NCBI GenBank assembly: GCA_045603125.1
Contig: JAZULN010000023.1
Span: forward strand, 1 to 18,084
From: CAKSFT01 sp045603125
Lineage (GTDB): Bacteria > Bacillota > Clostridia > UBA1381
Direction: 5' to 3'
Length of the DNA stretch: 18,084 bases
Part shown: piece after piece, positions 7,283 to 15,189 of the stretch
Layout of the letters: the number at the start of each line of letters is the position of its first letter
Numbering within the stretch: position 1 is the stretch's first letter
The notes under the pieces: model-generated
Seen by the model: only the letters and a program-made list of their open reading frames with translations
Database searches by the model: none
What the model was told of the DNA's origin: nothing
Made by a program: the position numbers and the translations under genes

Positions 7283-7543
7283 CTATTTTTCTCCTTTTCC
7301 TGATAGTAGCTGTTTAAACAGTTGGTGAGTGCCGGTGCTGGAGAGTGCCGAGAATGCACCTGCCACCAGACTCTCTACTGTGATCTTTTGATTTATGATG
7401 CATGCAAGTATTGCACCTATTATAACTAAAATTGTGGGAATAAATCTGTCTTTTTCATCGTGAATCCATTTTTTCAGAATAAACCCTAAAATCATACAAA
7501 ATGCTGTTATAAGTGGCATTTCAAGTCCTTTTATAAATTCCAA
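7283..7543 (-). CDS. Phage holin
   Basis: The 86-residue protein has hydrophobic segments MPLITAFCMILGFIL and FIPTILVIIGAILACII separated by a charged stretch (KKWIHDEKDR), a third weaker segment (SLVAGAFSALSSTG) and a short charged C-terminus ending GKGEK. This layout and its place directly before the amidase are typical of phi29-like phage holins, which open the membrane to let the endolysin out. Translation starts at TTG 7543: AAAGGAGGG lies 6 nt upstream and no better start exists before the first hydrophobic helix. Confidence 0.82.
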   Translation of the reverse strand: MEFIKGLEMPLITAFCMILGFILKKWIHDEKDRFIPTILVIIGAILACIINQKITVESLVAGAFSALSSTGTHQLFKQLLSGKGEK

Positions 7544-7555
7544 AAAATCCCTCCT

Positions 7556-7888
7556 TTACCGCTTTTCTGTCGGCATTTGCAAAAGCTTATTTACAAGCTC
7601 TTTTATGACATCGTCCATATCCAACTCAGAGTAGGGAAGATAGAGCCTTTTTATGTTATCCTTAGCGTAAATAGGGCAGTAGCCCTTTTCTGAATATTCG
7701 TTGTAGCTTTGGATTATCCGGTCACGAAGGAGTGCCTGAACGCCTGAACAGAGGGCGTTATTTTTTGCAACCTCTTCCTTTTGATGTCGAAGAAGCTTTT
7801 TATATCCCACTCCTAATGCGGCAGTTATTAACATAAAAATCCAATCCACCCAGTTTGATAATATAAATTCATAGATGTTTTTCCACAT
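7556..7888 (-). CDS. Small phage membrane protein, lysis-module associated
   Basis: The 110-residue protein has one N-terminal hydrophobic helix (WVDWIFMLITAALGVGY), a basic stretch KKLLRHQKEEVAK, and a soluble C-terminal part with GVQALLRDRIIQSYNEYSEKGYCPIY. That last string recurs in small proteins found between tail and holin genes of clostridial gut phages, sometimes annotated as holin or simply phage protein. The position between the baseplate gene and the holin suggests a second lysis protein or holin regulator, but no function is established. It is separated by 8 nt from the gene before and 12 nt from the holin, with GAGGA before its ATG. Confidence 0.75.
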   Translation of the reverse strand: MWKNIYEFILSNWVDWIFMLITAALGVGYKKLLRHQKEEVAKNNALCSGVQALLRDRIIQSYNEYSEKGYCPIYAKDNIKRLYLPYSELDMDDVIKELVNKLLQMPTEKR

Positions 7889-7896
7889 ATTATCCT

Positions 7897-8655
7897 CTAG
7901 AAAATATAGATTTCCAGGTCCTCTACAGTGCTGTAGTGTCCGTTTGATTTAACAAAAACATCGACCTCTTGTGCTCTTTTCATGAATCTTATGTAGCTGT
8001 ATCGTTCAAAATCACTGTAGTCTGAATAGTCATTTTCCTTTAACTCTAAAATATTGCAAAGAGTGCGGGCTTTGTCGTGAAAGACAAGGTATCTGAAATT
8101 GTTATATCCAACATTTATTGTGTTTAACACTTCGACTCCGGTGTGAAATGTGTCAAATGTGACGTCAATTTTGGTTTGAAAAGGAACAACCTGTGAATTT
8201 GTTAAAAGCTTTGATTTTGCAAAAATTCTGATATCTTTTATATTGCCTGTATTATCAATATATGCAAGAGGAACATAGTTTGATTCGGGCAGGGTTTCGG
8301 ACGTGGCCGGGTAGCAAGAGTTCAGGTTTATGTCATGGTATAAGTAAACATATACCCCAGACTGAAGGGGAAGTGTCGCTCCGTCCTCATCGATTACCAT
8401 GGAAACTCCGTTTTCAAAAAAAGCTGTCCCCGGACTGATATTTATAGTGTCCCCAGCTATAGATGCTCTGCAGTGGTAACTGTCAAAATCGATGCCCGAT
8501 TCGGTAATCTCTGAAGTTATTGTATTCATGGCATTTATTAGGTTTTCATCTGTTGGGTATGGGGTGATGCCGGATGTTGTAAGTCGGCTGAAGGCCTTAT
8601 TTATATCTTCTGTCCCATAGGTTTGGTTGTCAATAAAACTATAGCTATATCCCAT
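7897..8655 (-). CDS. Putative baseplate/tail-tip protein
   Basis: The 252-residue protein follows the Gp37-like tail protein with a TAATG overlap and GGAGGAG upstream. Its first 40 residues (SYSFIDNQTYGTEDINKAFSRL, then ITPYPTDENL) and the following beta-rich region (AGDTINISPGTAFFENG) resemble baseplate or receptor-adjacent proteins encoded at this place in phages of Lachnospiraceae and relatives. No enzymatic motif is visible. The C-terminal half has no recognised domain and may contact the host surface. No separate long tail fibre gene follows, so this is the only candidate for host recognition in the module besides the Gp37-like protein. Confidence 0.6.
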   Translation of the reverse strand: MGYSYSFIDNQTYGTEDINKAFSRLTTSGITPYPTDENLINAMNTITSEITESGIDFDSYHCRASIAGDTINISPGTAFFENGVSMVIDEDGATLPLQSGVYVYLYHDINLNSCYPATSETLPESNYVPLAYIDNTGNIKDIRIFAKSKLLTNSQVVPFQTKIDVTFDTFHTGVEVLNTINVGYNNFRYLVFHDKARTLCNILELKENDYSDYSDFERYSYIRFMKRAQEVDVFVKSNGHYSTVEDLEIYIF

Positions 8656-9698
8656 TATATCTCCTCCTTAATAAGTTTTAGTATCGGTTCCTGACCTTTG
8701 TTACTCTCGTTTTGCCAAATATTTACTCCGACCACTTTGTATAAAAAAAATTTCTCGAAATTGCCGAATTTAACAAGAATTTTTAAAGTATCACCAAGAC
8801 CATAGTCATCTCCGAAGGTCAGGTGTCTTACCTGACCCTGAATATTGATATTTTTGCATTTTGATGAAAGTGAACTCTCTGCCTCACTCTTTCCAATACC
8901 GCCCAGAACCGCTTCCCAGTAAAGCATACCTTGGGTCCCGTCATCTTTTAAGATATACCGCCAGACATTCTCGTTGGTTTCGGAATTTATACCATCATCA
9001 TACCAGCCAGCATTGGAGTAATTTTCAATATCTTCCGTGTAGGATATATCAAAAAAGTTATTATGCTTCTCGGATAGAATTATATTTTTTGTGTCCCCTA
9101 AAAGTATTTCAAAATCCCAGCTTTTGTTTTTTACATTAAAATACAGCCTGTGACCTGTCCCCATTATGTCGCATAAATCATGGACTATTTCGTCTGTCGA
9201 ATTGGCACTGTTTCGCCAGAAGTGGCGGGTAAGCTTTTCGGGGTGAATATAGGAAGATAGGTTAAAGTTTGAAACTTTTCTTTTTTCATCTACTGTATCC
9301 TCGATAAAATTACCATCTTCGTCAATCTTGGGAGGGGATAAAAATGAACGGGTCAGGACGTAGTCTAAAATGGTCTTTGGGTTCTGAAATTCATCGCCGA
9401 AAATTTCTCTTGTTTTAAAGGGAGGAAGAACCCTTTTTTTTAAAAGCCAGTTAAGAGTCCTTCCGCAGATTAAGAGTTCATTTTCAGCAATTTTACCAGT
9501 GCATACTGCCTGATTTTCGCCCTCTGTGAGGATAATATACGGGGTGCCCAGAAGGATATCACAAATTCTGTCGTTTAGCCTGAAATGACCTTCATATGTA
9601 CCGATATTGTTATATTTAATTGTCCATGACGATGAAATTATGTCGCTCATGATGGATAATAGATTAAAGTCAAAATCGTAAATTCTTATATCTCTCAT
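8655..9698 (-). CDS. Siphovirus Gp37-like tail protein (tail-associated, Tal position)
   Basis: The 347-residue protein resembles the Siphovirus ReqiPepy6 Gp37-like family. The N-terminal IRIYDFDFNLLSIMSDIISSSW, the GTYEGHFRLN segment, LICGRTLNWLLKKRVL and the C-terminal VRHLTFGDDYGLGDTLKI followed by VVGVNIWQNE are characteristic. It occupies the slot after the distal tail protein, where the tail-tip hub protein is coded. Unlike many hub proteins it has no peptidase or lysozyme domain, so it is a short form. The start ATG overlaps the Dit stop as ATGA, and its stop overlaps the next ATG, which indicates translational coupling through the whole tail tip. Confidence 0.78.
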   Translation of the reverse strand: MRDIRIYDFDFNLLSIMSDIISSSWTIKYNNIGTYEGHFRLNDRICDILLGTPYIILTEGENQAVCTGKIAENELLICGRTLNWLLKKRVLPPFKTREIFGDEFQNPKTILDYVLTRSFLSPPKIDEDGNFIEDTVDEKRKVSNFNLSSYIHPEKLTRHFWRNSANSTDEIVHDLCDIMGTGHRLYFNVKNKSWDFEILLGDTKNIILSEKHNNFFDISYTEDIENYSNAGWYDDGINSETNENVWRYILKDDGTQGMLYWEAVLGGIGKSEAESSLSSKCKNINIQGQVRHLTFGDDYGLGDTLKILVKFGNFEKFFLYKVVGVNIWQNESNKGQEPILKLIKEEI

Positions 9699-10531
9699 AT
9701 TAAAACCCCCGCATAAAGATTGCGATGTGTTAAATATACCTCGCAGTTTCTGTTACCGTCGGGAAGATACACATCTATATAGTTTTCTCCGCATTCTAAG
9801 AACATATCGCAAAGATAAGACTCGGTGGATAAAAGATTTGTAATATCACCTGCAATATTGCTTAAAATCATTCTGTTTGGAATATCGATGGTGATTATTT
9901 CGCCTTCTGAAACTTTGTGGTCTATTATGATTTTTTTGCCAGTTGTCGTGTTTTCAAGTGTGATAGACCCTTCCTCGGCAAGAGATATCAGACATTTTAT
10001 GGTAATAGTTGGTTCTGTCAAAACATCGCCTGAATTATTTACTGTCCCTCCTACAACTCTTTCGGTAAATACAGCGGGGAGGAAGGTGGCAGAGGTTATA
10101 AGGTTGTGTCTTTTATAGATTCCAGATACTGTGTCATTACAGTCAGTAAAATGCGGAAAATCACAAGTCATCTGCACGCAAAAAGCTTTGAATCTGGAAT
10201 TCTTCCAGACTGTTTTAAAGGTGCAATCATTGACAAAAATTTCATACGAATTAAAAGCTGTTTCTATTTTTAGTGTCCCTGATTTTGAAAATACTTTTAT
10301 AGCGTTTTTAATGAGAAAAATGTTTTCACTAGTAATGTCCCCGGAGATTGTAATCACACGTTGACCAAAAAATGCGGTATTTTCATCGTATCCGTCTTTG
10401 TTATTGAAGTGGACGAGAGTTCGTTCTTTACCTAAAAGTTCAGTGCCGTCAATATCAATGACTGAAAAACCATCATTACCATCACCCGACATTTTGACTT
10501 TCCCAAAATCGTTTTCATATATCATATTCAT
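9695..10531 (-). CDS. Distal tail protein (Dit-like, phage tail family)
   Basis: The 278-residue protein lies between the tape measure and Gp37-like genes, the usual place for Dit. The N-terminal domain shows GFSVIDIDGTELLGKERTLVHFNNKDGY in two stretches, FFGQRVITISGDI and KSGTLKIE, which fit the ring-forming N-terminal domain of siphovirus tail proteins. The C-terminal half, with EPTITIKCL and GSITLENTTTGKKIII, is a beta-sandwich-like region typical of the family. Dit rings join the tail tube to the baseplate. The ATG at 10531 is supported by AGGTGA 7 nt upstream; a second ATG two codons on (10525) is possible. Confidence 0.8.
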   Translation of the reverse strand: MNMIYENDFGKVKMSGDGNDGFSVIDIDGTELLGKERTLVHFNNKDGYDENTAFFGQRVITISGDITSENIFLIKNAIKVFSKSGTLKIETAFNSYEIFVNDCTFKTVWKNSRFKAFCVQMTCDFPHFTDCNDTVSGIYKRHNLITSATFLPAVFTERVVGGTVNNSGDVLTEPTITIKCLISLAEEGSITLENTTTGKKIIIDHKVSEGEIITIDIPNRMILSNIAGDITNLLSTESYLCDMFLECGENYIDVYLPDGNRNCEVYLTHRNLYAGVLI

Positions 10532-11899
10532 TTAGTATTCACCTACCAACATTCTTTTTAGTGTATCCTGCTTATATATTTCCATAGCCGTGCTCTTGGG
10601 AGAACCACCCGAATATATGTTATAGGATGTGGAATTTTCGATATGTGTTCCCGTGCCAAGAGGCGAAAAGACCGAAGTGTTAGGAGTTAGAGTTTGAAAG
10701 CCAAGCTGGAGCTTTTCTTTAATAGTCTGGAACACATTTTCCATTGAGTTTATGAATCCTTCGCCAAAGCCGAGTGCTGCTGCAACGCCTTCTTCAAAGA
10801 AGTTTTCGGGGAGAGTGCCAAAGCTTTCTTCCAGTTTTGAAATCATTGACGATGCCATATTCTCGATATTTCTGTCATAGATATCTTTTGCCTCGTCAGA
10901 ATATAGGTTTTTGGAAATTTCCTCGGCAAGGTTTTGTTTTTTTGACCAGTTTAAGAGATATTCCCGGGTTTTTTCTTCCGGAAGCCTTGCTAAAAAGGCA
11001 GAAAATGTCATTCCTTCCTCCACCGACATATCACTAAGAAGAGAAAAAAAGTCTTTTATGTAGCCCTTATTGGCTTCAATGTCAACCCCTTCGCCGGAAG
11101 TCGGGAATATTTTATATAAAAGCTCTTTTGTGGACGCAAGGGCATTATTGTAATTTTCTAAAACTTTTATCTCGCTCTCAATGTCACCCAGGGAAAGCCA
11201 CCAATAGGTTTTTTCATTCTTGGGGTTAAAAAAGGTGTTTTCGTGGTAGAGAGAGCCGTAGTTTTTAAGTTTCCCAGCCATTTTATCCTGAACACTTTGA
11301 AGTTCCTCAAAGCTTGAGTCGATGTCTTTATTAATTTCATTAAAGACATCCATAATGGCAGATTTTTGAGCCTCTGCAATCTGGTTTGCAGTTTCTTGAC
11401 AGTATTTTAGGATATCAACGGTGTATTCTTGCCATTTGTCGCTTCCCACGGCAAAATATTTATCGCGGTAGTCCTTTAGTTTTAGGTAAAATTCTTGCTC
11501 GGAGATTAACCCTAAATCCAGACTGTTTTTAAGGTCTTTATATTCACGATCCAGAAGTTTTTTATTATACTTTTCGTAGTCGGAAAGTTTTTTCATGCTC
11601 TCCGACGCAGCTTTTTGCCGTATGCTATTGATTTTTTTGCTTTTTTCCTCCTCCGACATAATAGCCGATTGTGAGGAGTTTAAAAAGAACTCTTTTTCAG
11701 CCTCAGAAAAATCAAGTAACTTGGAAAAGGATGAGTTAAGAACATTTTCAAGGGTAGTTAGCCCCGAAACTGCACCGCTGGTGATTGCCTCATCTAAAAC
11801 CTTCATAGTGGTTTCGGTGTTTTTCTTAATGTCTGAAAGTTCCTTTTCATAGTTGGATTTATCAAGACTTAGTTCAATTTTTTTGTTATCGTAAGACAT
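10532..11899 (-). CDS. Short tape measure-like tail protein
   Basis: The 455-residue protein is mostly charged and helical with long predicted coiled-coil stretches (for example EYNKKLLDREYKDLKN-like sequence and EIESEIKVLENY-like sequence around residues 105-260). It sits between Gp15 and Dit, the tape measure slot. The C-terminal LPENFFEEGVAAALGFGEGF is like the end of clostridial tape measure proteins. It lacks the hydrophobic segments and the length (often over 700 residues) of typical tape measures. If each residue spans about 0.15 nm, the tail would be under 70 nm. GAGGAGGTGA precedes the ATG, which overlaps the Gp15 stop as TAATG. A shortened tape measure is the best reading; a different tail-assembly protein is possible. 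Confidence 0.7.
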   Translation of the reverse strand: MSYDNKKIELSLDKSNYEKELSDIKKNTETTMKVLDEAITSGAVSGLTTLENVLNSSFSKLLDFSEAEKEFFLNSSQSAIMSEEEKSKKINSIRQKAASESMKKLSDYEKYNKKLLDREYKDLKNSLDLGLISEQEFYLKLKDYRDKYFAVGSDKWQEYTVDILKYCQETANQIAEAQKSAIMDVFNEINKDIDSSFEELQSVQDKMAGKLKNYGSLYHENTFFNPKNEKTYWWLSLGDIESEIKVLENYNNALASTKELLYKIFPTSGEGVDIEANKGYIKDFFSLLSDMSVEEGMTFSAFLARLPEEKTREYLLNWSKKQNLAEEISKNLYSDEAKDIYDRNIENMASSMISKLEESFGTLPENFFEEGVAAALGFGEGFINSMENVFQTIKEKLQLGFQTLTPNTSVFSPLGTGTHIENSTSYNIYSGGSPKSTAMEIYKQDTLKRMLVGEY

Positions 11900-12474
11900 T
11901 ATTTCACCTCCTCAAATATATCGGATAGTTTATCTAACATATCATGCTCCCTCTCGGATTCAGAGCGGGTGTCTTTTAGCTTATATAATGCTTTCATTTT
12001 TCTGTAAAACTTCTTTTGTTCCTTGTTTTCAATTTCACAAATGTTAATACTTCGGTATCCCATAATTTTTACAATCCTGTTTTCTTCACCCAACCCTAAA
12101 AATAAAGCACGGAATTTCCACCAATGAAGTGATTCTTCCCATAAATCGATTCCATAGTCATGGTAAAATGCCGATGCAATGAATCCAAAATCGGCAGAAA
12201 AATCGATGACCGGAACGTCGGATGAAGAAGTGGTTGATTTTTCTGATGTTTCTTTGCCACTATAAAATTCCATTATGCCTTTTAATGCTTTCTCTAGGGT
12301 GGGGGGAAGGGAAGATGAGTAGCATAACTTTAGGATTTTAACAGCTTTTTCAAAGGGGTTACAGTTTTTATCAGAGATTATATCTCCAATTTCAATCCAT
12401 ACTCTAAAATCGGTATTGACGGCATAGCCTATGCCGTCAATAGTGATTTCTTCGGGGAGAATAAATTTTTTCAT
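11899..12474 (-). CDS. Bacteriophage Gp15-family tail assembly protein
   Basis: The 191-residue protein resembles the phage Gp15 family. Recognisable parts are the N-terminal YAVNTDFRVWIEI, the acidic helix before ILKLCY, the aromatic DYGIDLWEESLHWWKFRALF and the basic C-terminal KKFYRKMKALYKLKD. Proteins of this family are coded between the tail tube and tape measure genes and are thought to be tape measure chaperones, comparable with gpG/gpGT of lambda. It starts inside the tail tube stop (ATGA overlap), so the two are coupled. Confidence 0.82.
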   Translation of the reverse strand: MKKFILPEEITIDGIGYAVNTDFRVWIEIGDIISDKNCNPFEKAVKILKLCYSSSLPPTLEKALKGIMEFYSGKETSEKSTTSSSDVPVIDFSADFGFIASAFYHDYGIDLWEESLHWWKFRALFLGLGEENRIVKIMGYRSINICEIENKEQKKFYRKMKALYKLKDTRSESEREHDMLDKLSDIFEEVK

Positions 12475-12959
12475 ATAGCAGTAAATTGGCAGCTTTGCCA
12501 GTCGTCTGATGTGGTAGCAGTCCCCTTTATGATGTCGCCGTTTGATTTTAGTGTCCCTGAATAAGTATAGGCTTCTGAGTCATTACCTTCGCTATCGGGA
12601 ATAACCGACCAGTTTCTTAAAATTGCAGGGTAAGATCCATCTTCTTGCTCGGAGGTTACATCAACCAAAAGAATACTTCTCACAGCATCCGAACCGATAA
12701 GCTCGTTGTCGGCAATAGAGATGATGTCCTGGTGAACAGGGTCGTCTGAAAACTTGTCAAAGCTATATGAAATAGACGGTGCATAGCCGACAACGTCGTT
12801 TCGCTCGGTTTTTTCGTCAATGTATCTTCTTGAATATTCCACCGGATTTTTGTTAATCGAGAGTTCGGTGAAACCTCTCATTCTCATAAATTCTGTTTCT
12901 TCGCCGTTTTTGATTCCAAAAAAAGCAATCTTGTCGCTTCTTTTTGCGATTTTATCCAA
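12471..12959 (-). CDS. Major tail (tube) protein
   Basis: The protein has the family pattern of clostridial phage tail tube proteins: MRMRGFTELSINKNPVEYSR, then DVVGYAPSISYSFDKFSDD, DLISIADNELIGSDAVR-like sequence, RNWSVIPDSEGNDSEAYTYSG and GDIIKGTATTSDDWQ. The tube polymerises around the tape measure. Start choice is unusual. GAAAGGA (12976-12970) is 1 nt from the ATG at 12968, too close to serve it, but 10 nt from the TTG at 12959, which is therefore used here and gives 162 residues. The ATG (165 residues) cannot be excluded. It overlaps the next gene by 4 nt. Confidence 0.85.
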   Translation of the reverse strand: MDKIAKRSDKIAFFGIKNGEETEFMRMRGFTELSINKNPVEYSRRYIDEKTERNDVVGYAPSISYSFDKFSDDPVHQDIISIADNELIGSDAVRSILLVDVTSEQEDGSYPAILRNWSVIPDSEGNDSEAYTYSGTLKSNGDIIKGTATTSDDWQSCQFTAI

Positions 12960-12980
12960 ATAAATCATTCCTTTCAAAAT

Positions 12981-13391
12981 TTATAAATTATCCAAATAAA
13001 TAAGTCTACATTTTAGCATATATCCGGCACTTTTTATATCATCTAAAAAAAGATGCCCCGAGGTTATAACCTCAATTTTTTGTGCTGTTTTGCCCGAATA
13101 AAGTTGGGGTAAGATATTTTTTTTATCACTTTCTTCAATCCACTTTGCGATGTTTTCAAAGTGAGTGATATTTATTGGTGAATTTTGTGTGTCATAGTCA
13201 CGTCTTTCTGATAGCGTAAAGACAAATTGCCTAAGACTTTCGCCACTTGCATATTTTTTAATTATAGGCTCACATTCGACGGGGTTTATACTATAGCACC
13301 CTATATCTTTTTCTAAAAAATCAACTTGGGGGTTTAGACCTTCAAAGTGTGGACACATACTAAAGAAATCTTTTAAAGCTTCAATTATCAT
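12981..13391 (-). CDS. Tail completion / minor capsid protein
   Basis: The 136-residue protein matches the small proteins coded just before the tail tube in Clostridia phages. The segments VDFLEKDIGCYSI, EPIIKKYASGESLRQFVFTLSERRDYD, IAKWIEESDKKNILPQL and QKIEVITSGHLF are shared features. Homologs carry the labels minor capsid protein or, by error, chloramphenicol resistance protein. Its position fits a tail terminator that caps the tube and joins it to the head. GAGGT lies upstream of the ATG. Confidence 0.75.
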   Translation of the reverse strand: MIIEALKDFFSMCPHFEGLNPQVDFLEKDIGCYSINPVECEPIIKKYASGESLRQFVFTLSERRDYDTQNSPINITHFENIAKWIEESDKKNILPQLYSGKTAQKIEVITSGHLFLDDIKSAGYMLKCRLIYLDNL

Positions 13392-13408
13392 CTTCTAACC
13401 TCACACAT

Positions 13409-13717
13409 TCAAATTGCAATGATTTTATAGTGCTTTGTCCTGTTGCTTCCTTTTTGGTTTTTTGTAACACCAAGTATAGTGTGTGAACCTGGGGGAGGAG
13501 TAGGGGAGGGACAATAGCCTAAATAGACCTTGTCCCCCGATGCGATATCCTCATCTTTGGTTGAAAAAATTCGTATTGTGAGTTCGCTTTTTTCCCGTTC
13601 TATGCCCGATGTATGCGAAATTTTATCCTCTGAAAATACGCAGGCACGAAGGAAAAACTGTCGCAAAAAACCGGTATTGGTTTTGTGATAAACTGTTAGA
13701 GAATTATCAAAAATCAT
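13409..13717 (-). CDS. Putative head-tail connector / minor capsid protein
   Basis: The 102-residue protein lies between the capsid and tail completion genes, where head-tail connector proteins are coded. NSLTVYHKTNTGFLRQFFLRACVF-type sequence, HTSGIEREKSELTIRIFS and KVYLGYCPSPTPPPGSHTI are recognisable as similar to small phage proteins of this slot (DUF6751-like or minor capsid type). It is probably a minor structural protein closing the head. The Pro-rich loop CPSPTPPPG is notable. AAAGGT precedes the ATG. Confidence 0.6.
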   Translation of the reverse strand: MIFDNSLTVYHKTNTGFLRQFFLRACVFSEDKISHTSGIEREKSELTIRIFSTKDEDIASGDKVYLGYCPSPTPPPGSHTILGVTKNQKGSNRTKHYKIIAI

Positions 13718-13731
13718 ACGCTATACCTTTT

Positions 13732-14745
13732 TTAAGCCTTAAACTTTGCAAGCACGACTTTTCCGGCGTTAGACAGAACTACTGTATAGAACTTGTCAAC
13801 AGAGATGTCGGTCACACGCTTTAAACTCTGTCTTTCGGTTTCCACATTTGTATCACGCTTTAGGTAGATTGTAAGGGCAGGAGTTTCGTCTTCGGTGTCG
13901 GTGTCACCTTCCAGCTTTACGATAGGGTTAATGTAGTATTTTCCGCCTTCCTCACCGGCAACAAACTTCACATATTCGCCGGCGCTGATTCCTTCAATGC
14001 CTGAATCCTCTGCTAAAATCTGACCCTCACCGGCAACTCCATCTTCAATTACTTCCAAAGCATCAGCGTCGGTTGATAAACAGATTTCATAGTGGTCCAC
14101 AGTTGTTTCATTTAACATTACTCTTTTTGACGGTACAATTCTTGTGTTTGCAATCATACCAATTTCACCAGACATTAATAGGTTGCCGGTGTACTTTTCG
14201 CTAGAGATAAAGTCCTCGTCATGACGCAATTTTGTCATCTGTTTTGGGTGAATAAACATTACCTTTTCGGTGTTTGTTTCTTCTTCAAACACATCGATTG
14301 CGTCGATAATGCCGTCGTAGCTGATGGCAGTGTCTTTCGAATCAAACTTCAAAGTTGCCTCATTTAAAGCATCCATAGCATCAGAATCTACCTTTGATGC
14401 AATAGCAAGGGCCAGTTGGTTGTTTGCCTCGCCGATGGGGTTACCATATCCTGATAAAACCGCCTCGTCGGTAATCTCTAAAGCCTTCATAGCCTTTTTG
14501 ATTGTTGCCTTTTTTGTAGTCGCCACAAGCTTTGTTGTACCTACCTCGTCGCCTTCTTTGATGTCGCTTGCGTCGCCGATATACTTATATTGCGGTACTA
14601 AAACTGTGTCGCCGGCAACCCCGACTAAGGTGTCGTCAATCTTGGCAAAAGGTGCCACTACAATCTTTTTTGAAATCTTGGCAGAAATCATATCCGCCAT
14701 AACCTCAGGGTTTACTAAATCATTGATTTTTGTTGTATTTAACAT
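13732..14745 (-). CDS. Major capsid protein (N4-gp56 family)
   Basis: The protein follows the N4-gp56 capsid pattern: NTTKINDLVNPEVMADMI at the N-terminus, KIVVAPFAKIDDTLVGVAG, VLVPQYKYIGDASDIKEG, ALEITDEAVLSGYGNP and FIHPKQMTKLRHDEDF. It should form the shell of the head on the scaffold coded just upstream. Translation starts at ATG 14745, 337 residues, because AGAAAGGA lies 10 nt before it; an upstream TTG at 14754 would be only 1 nt from that site. The last 70 or so residues (EDETPALTIYLKRDTNVE onward) form an acidic linker and a beta-rich tail that may be an exposed extension. No protease gene is present, which is normal for this capsid type. Confidence 0.88.
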   Translation of the reverse strand: MLNTTKINDLVNPEVMADMISAKISKKIVVAPFAKIDDTLVGVAGDTVLVPQYKYIGDASDIKEGDEVGTTKLVATTKKATIKKAMKALEITDEAVLSGYGNPIGEANNQLALAIASKVDSDAMDALNEATLKFDSKDTAISYDGIIDAIDVFEEETNTEKVMFIHPKQMTKLRHDEDFISSEKYTGNLLMSGEIGMIANTRIVPSKRVMLNETTVDHYEICLSTDADALEVIEDGVAGEGQILAEDSGIEGISAGEYVKFVAGEEGGKYYINPIVKLEGDTDTEDETPALTIYLKRDTNVETERQSLKRVTDISVDKFYTVVLSNAGKVVLAKFKA

Positions 14746-14766
14746 AGCTTTCAAATCCTTTCTAAA

Positions 14767-15171
14767 TTAAGCGTTTGCTAACTTTTTATATAAATTCGGG
14801 TTTTTTTGGTAAAGTATAGATTTTTCTTTATATCCCATCTTATTAAAATCCTCTTTGGTAAGCTTTTCTTGAGCCTTTGTTGACGATACTATTTTGGGGA
14901 TTTCGGTGTTTTCAAATAAGAATGGGTATTTTTTTGAAAAATCTGAAAGTTTGTCCTGTAGCCCCTCGATTTTTCCGTCTTTTAGCTCTAGTCCATTTCT
15001 GTCTAAAAGGGTCAGAATTAAATCTAAATCGTGTGGGTTTAAAAGTGAAATTTCACTTTTTAAAATCTCGTCAAACTGCTTTTTTTCTCTGTCCTCAGTT
15101 AAGGCAGAGAGAATCTTTGTAATTGCATCTTCTTCGATGTTTAAACTTTTTAAAAATTCTTCGTTTATCAT
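14767..15171 (-). CDS. Probable phage scaffolding protein
   Basis: The 134-residue protein is highly charged and helical, rich in Lys, Glu and Leu, and lies directly before the capsid gene. The C-terminal KEDFNKMGYKEKSILYQKNPNLY is the short module seen at the end of many clostridial phage scaffold-like proteins. It probably guides capsid assembly and leaves the head. It is shorter than most scaffolds of about 180-200 residues. AAAGGAG lies before the ATG and the next start follows after 12 nt. Confidence 0.7.
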   Translation of the reverse strand: MINEEFLKSLNIEEDAITKILSALTEDREKKQFDEILKSEISLLNPHDLDLILTLLDRNGLELKDGKIEGLQDKLSDFSKKYPFLFENTEIPKIVSSTKAQEKLTKEDFNKMGYKEKSILYQKNPNLYKKLANA

Positions 15172-15189
15172 AAATTTTACTCCTTTTAT

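Noticed and set aside
14324..14770. A 148-codon plus-strand open frame opposite the capsid and scaffold genes
   Set aside because: It is antisense to a well-recognised capsid gene, has Ser/Ala/Phe-rich composition typical of a mirror frame, and has no ribosome site.
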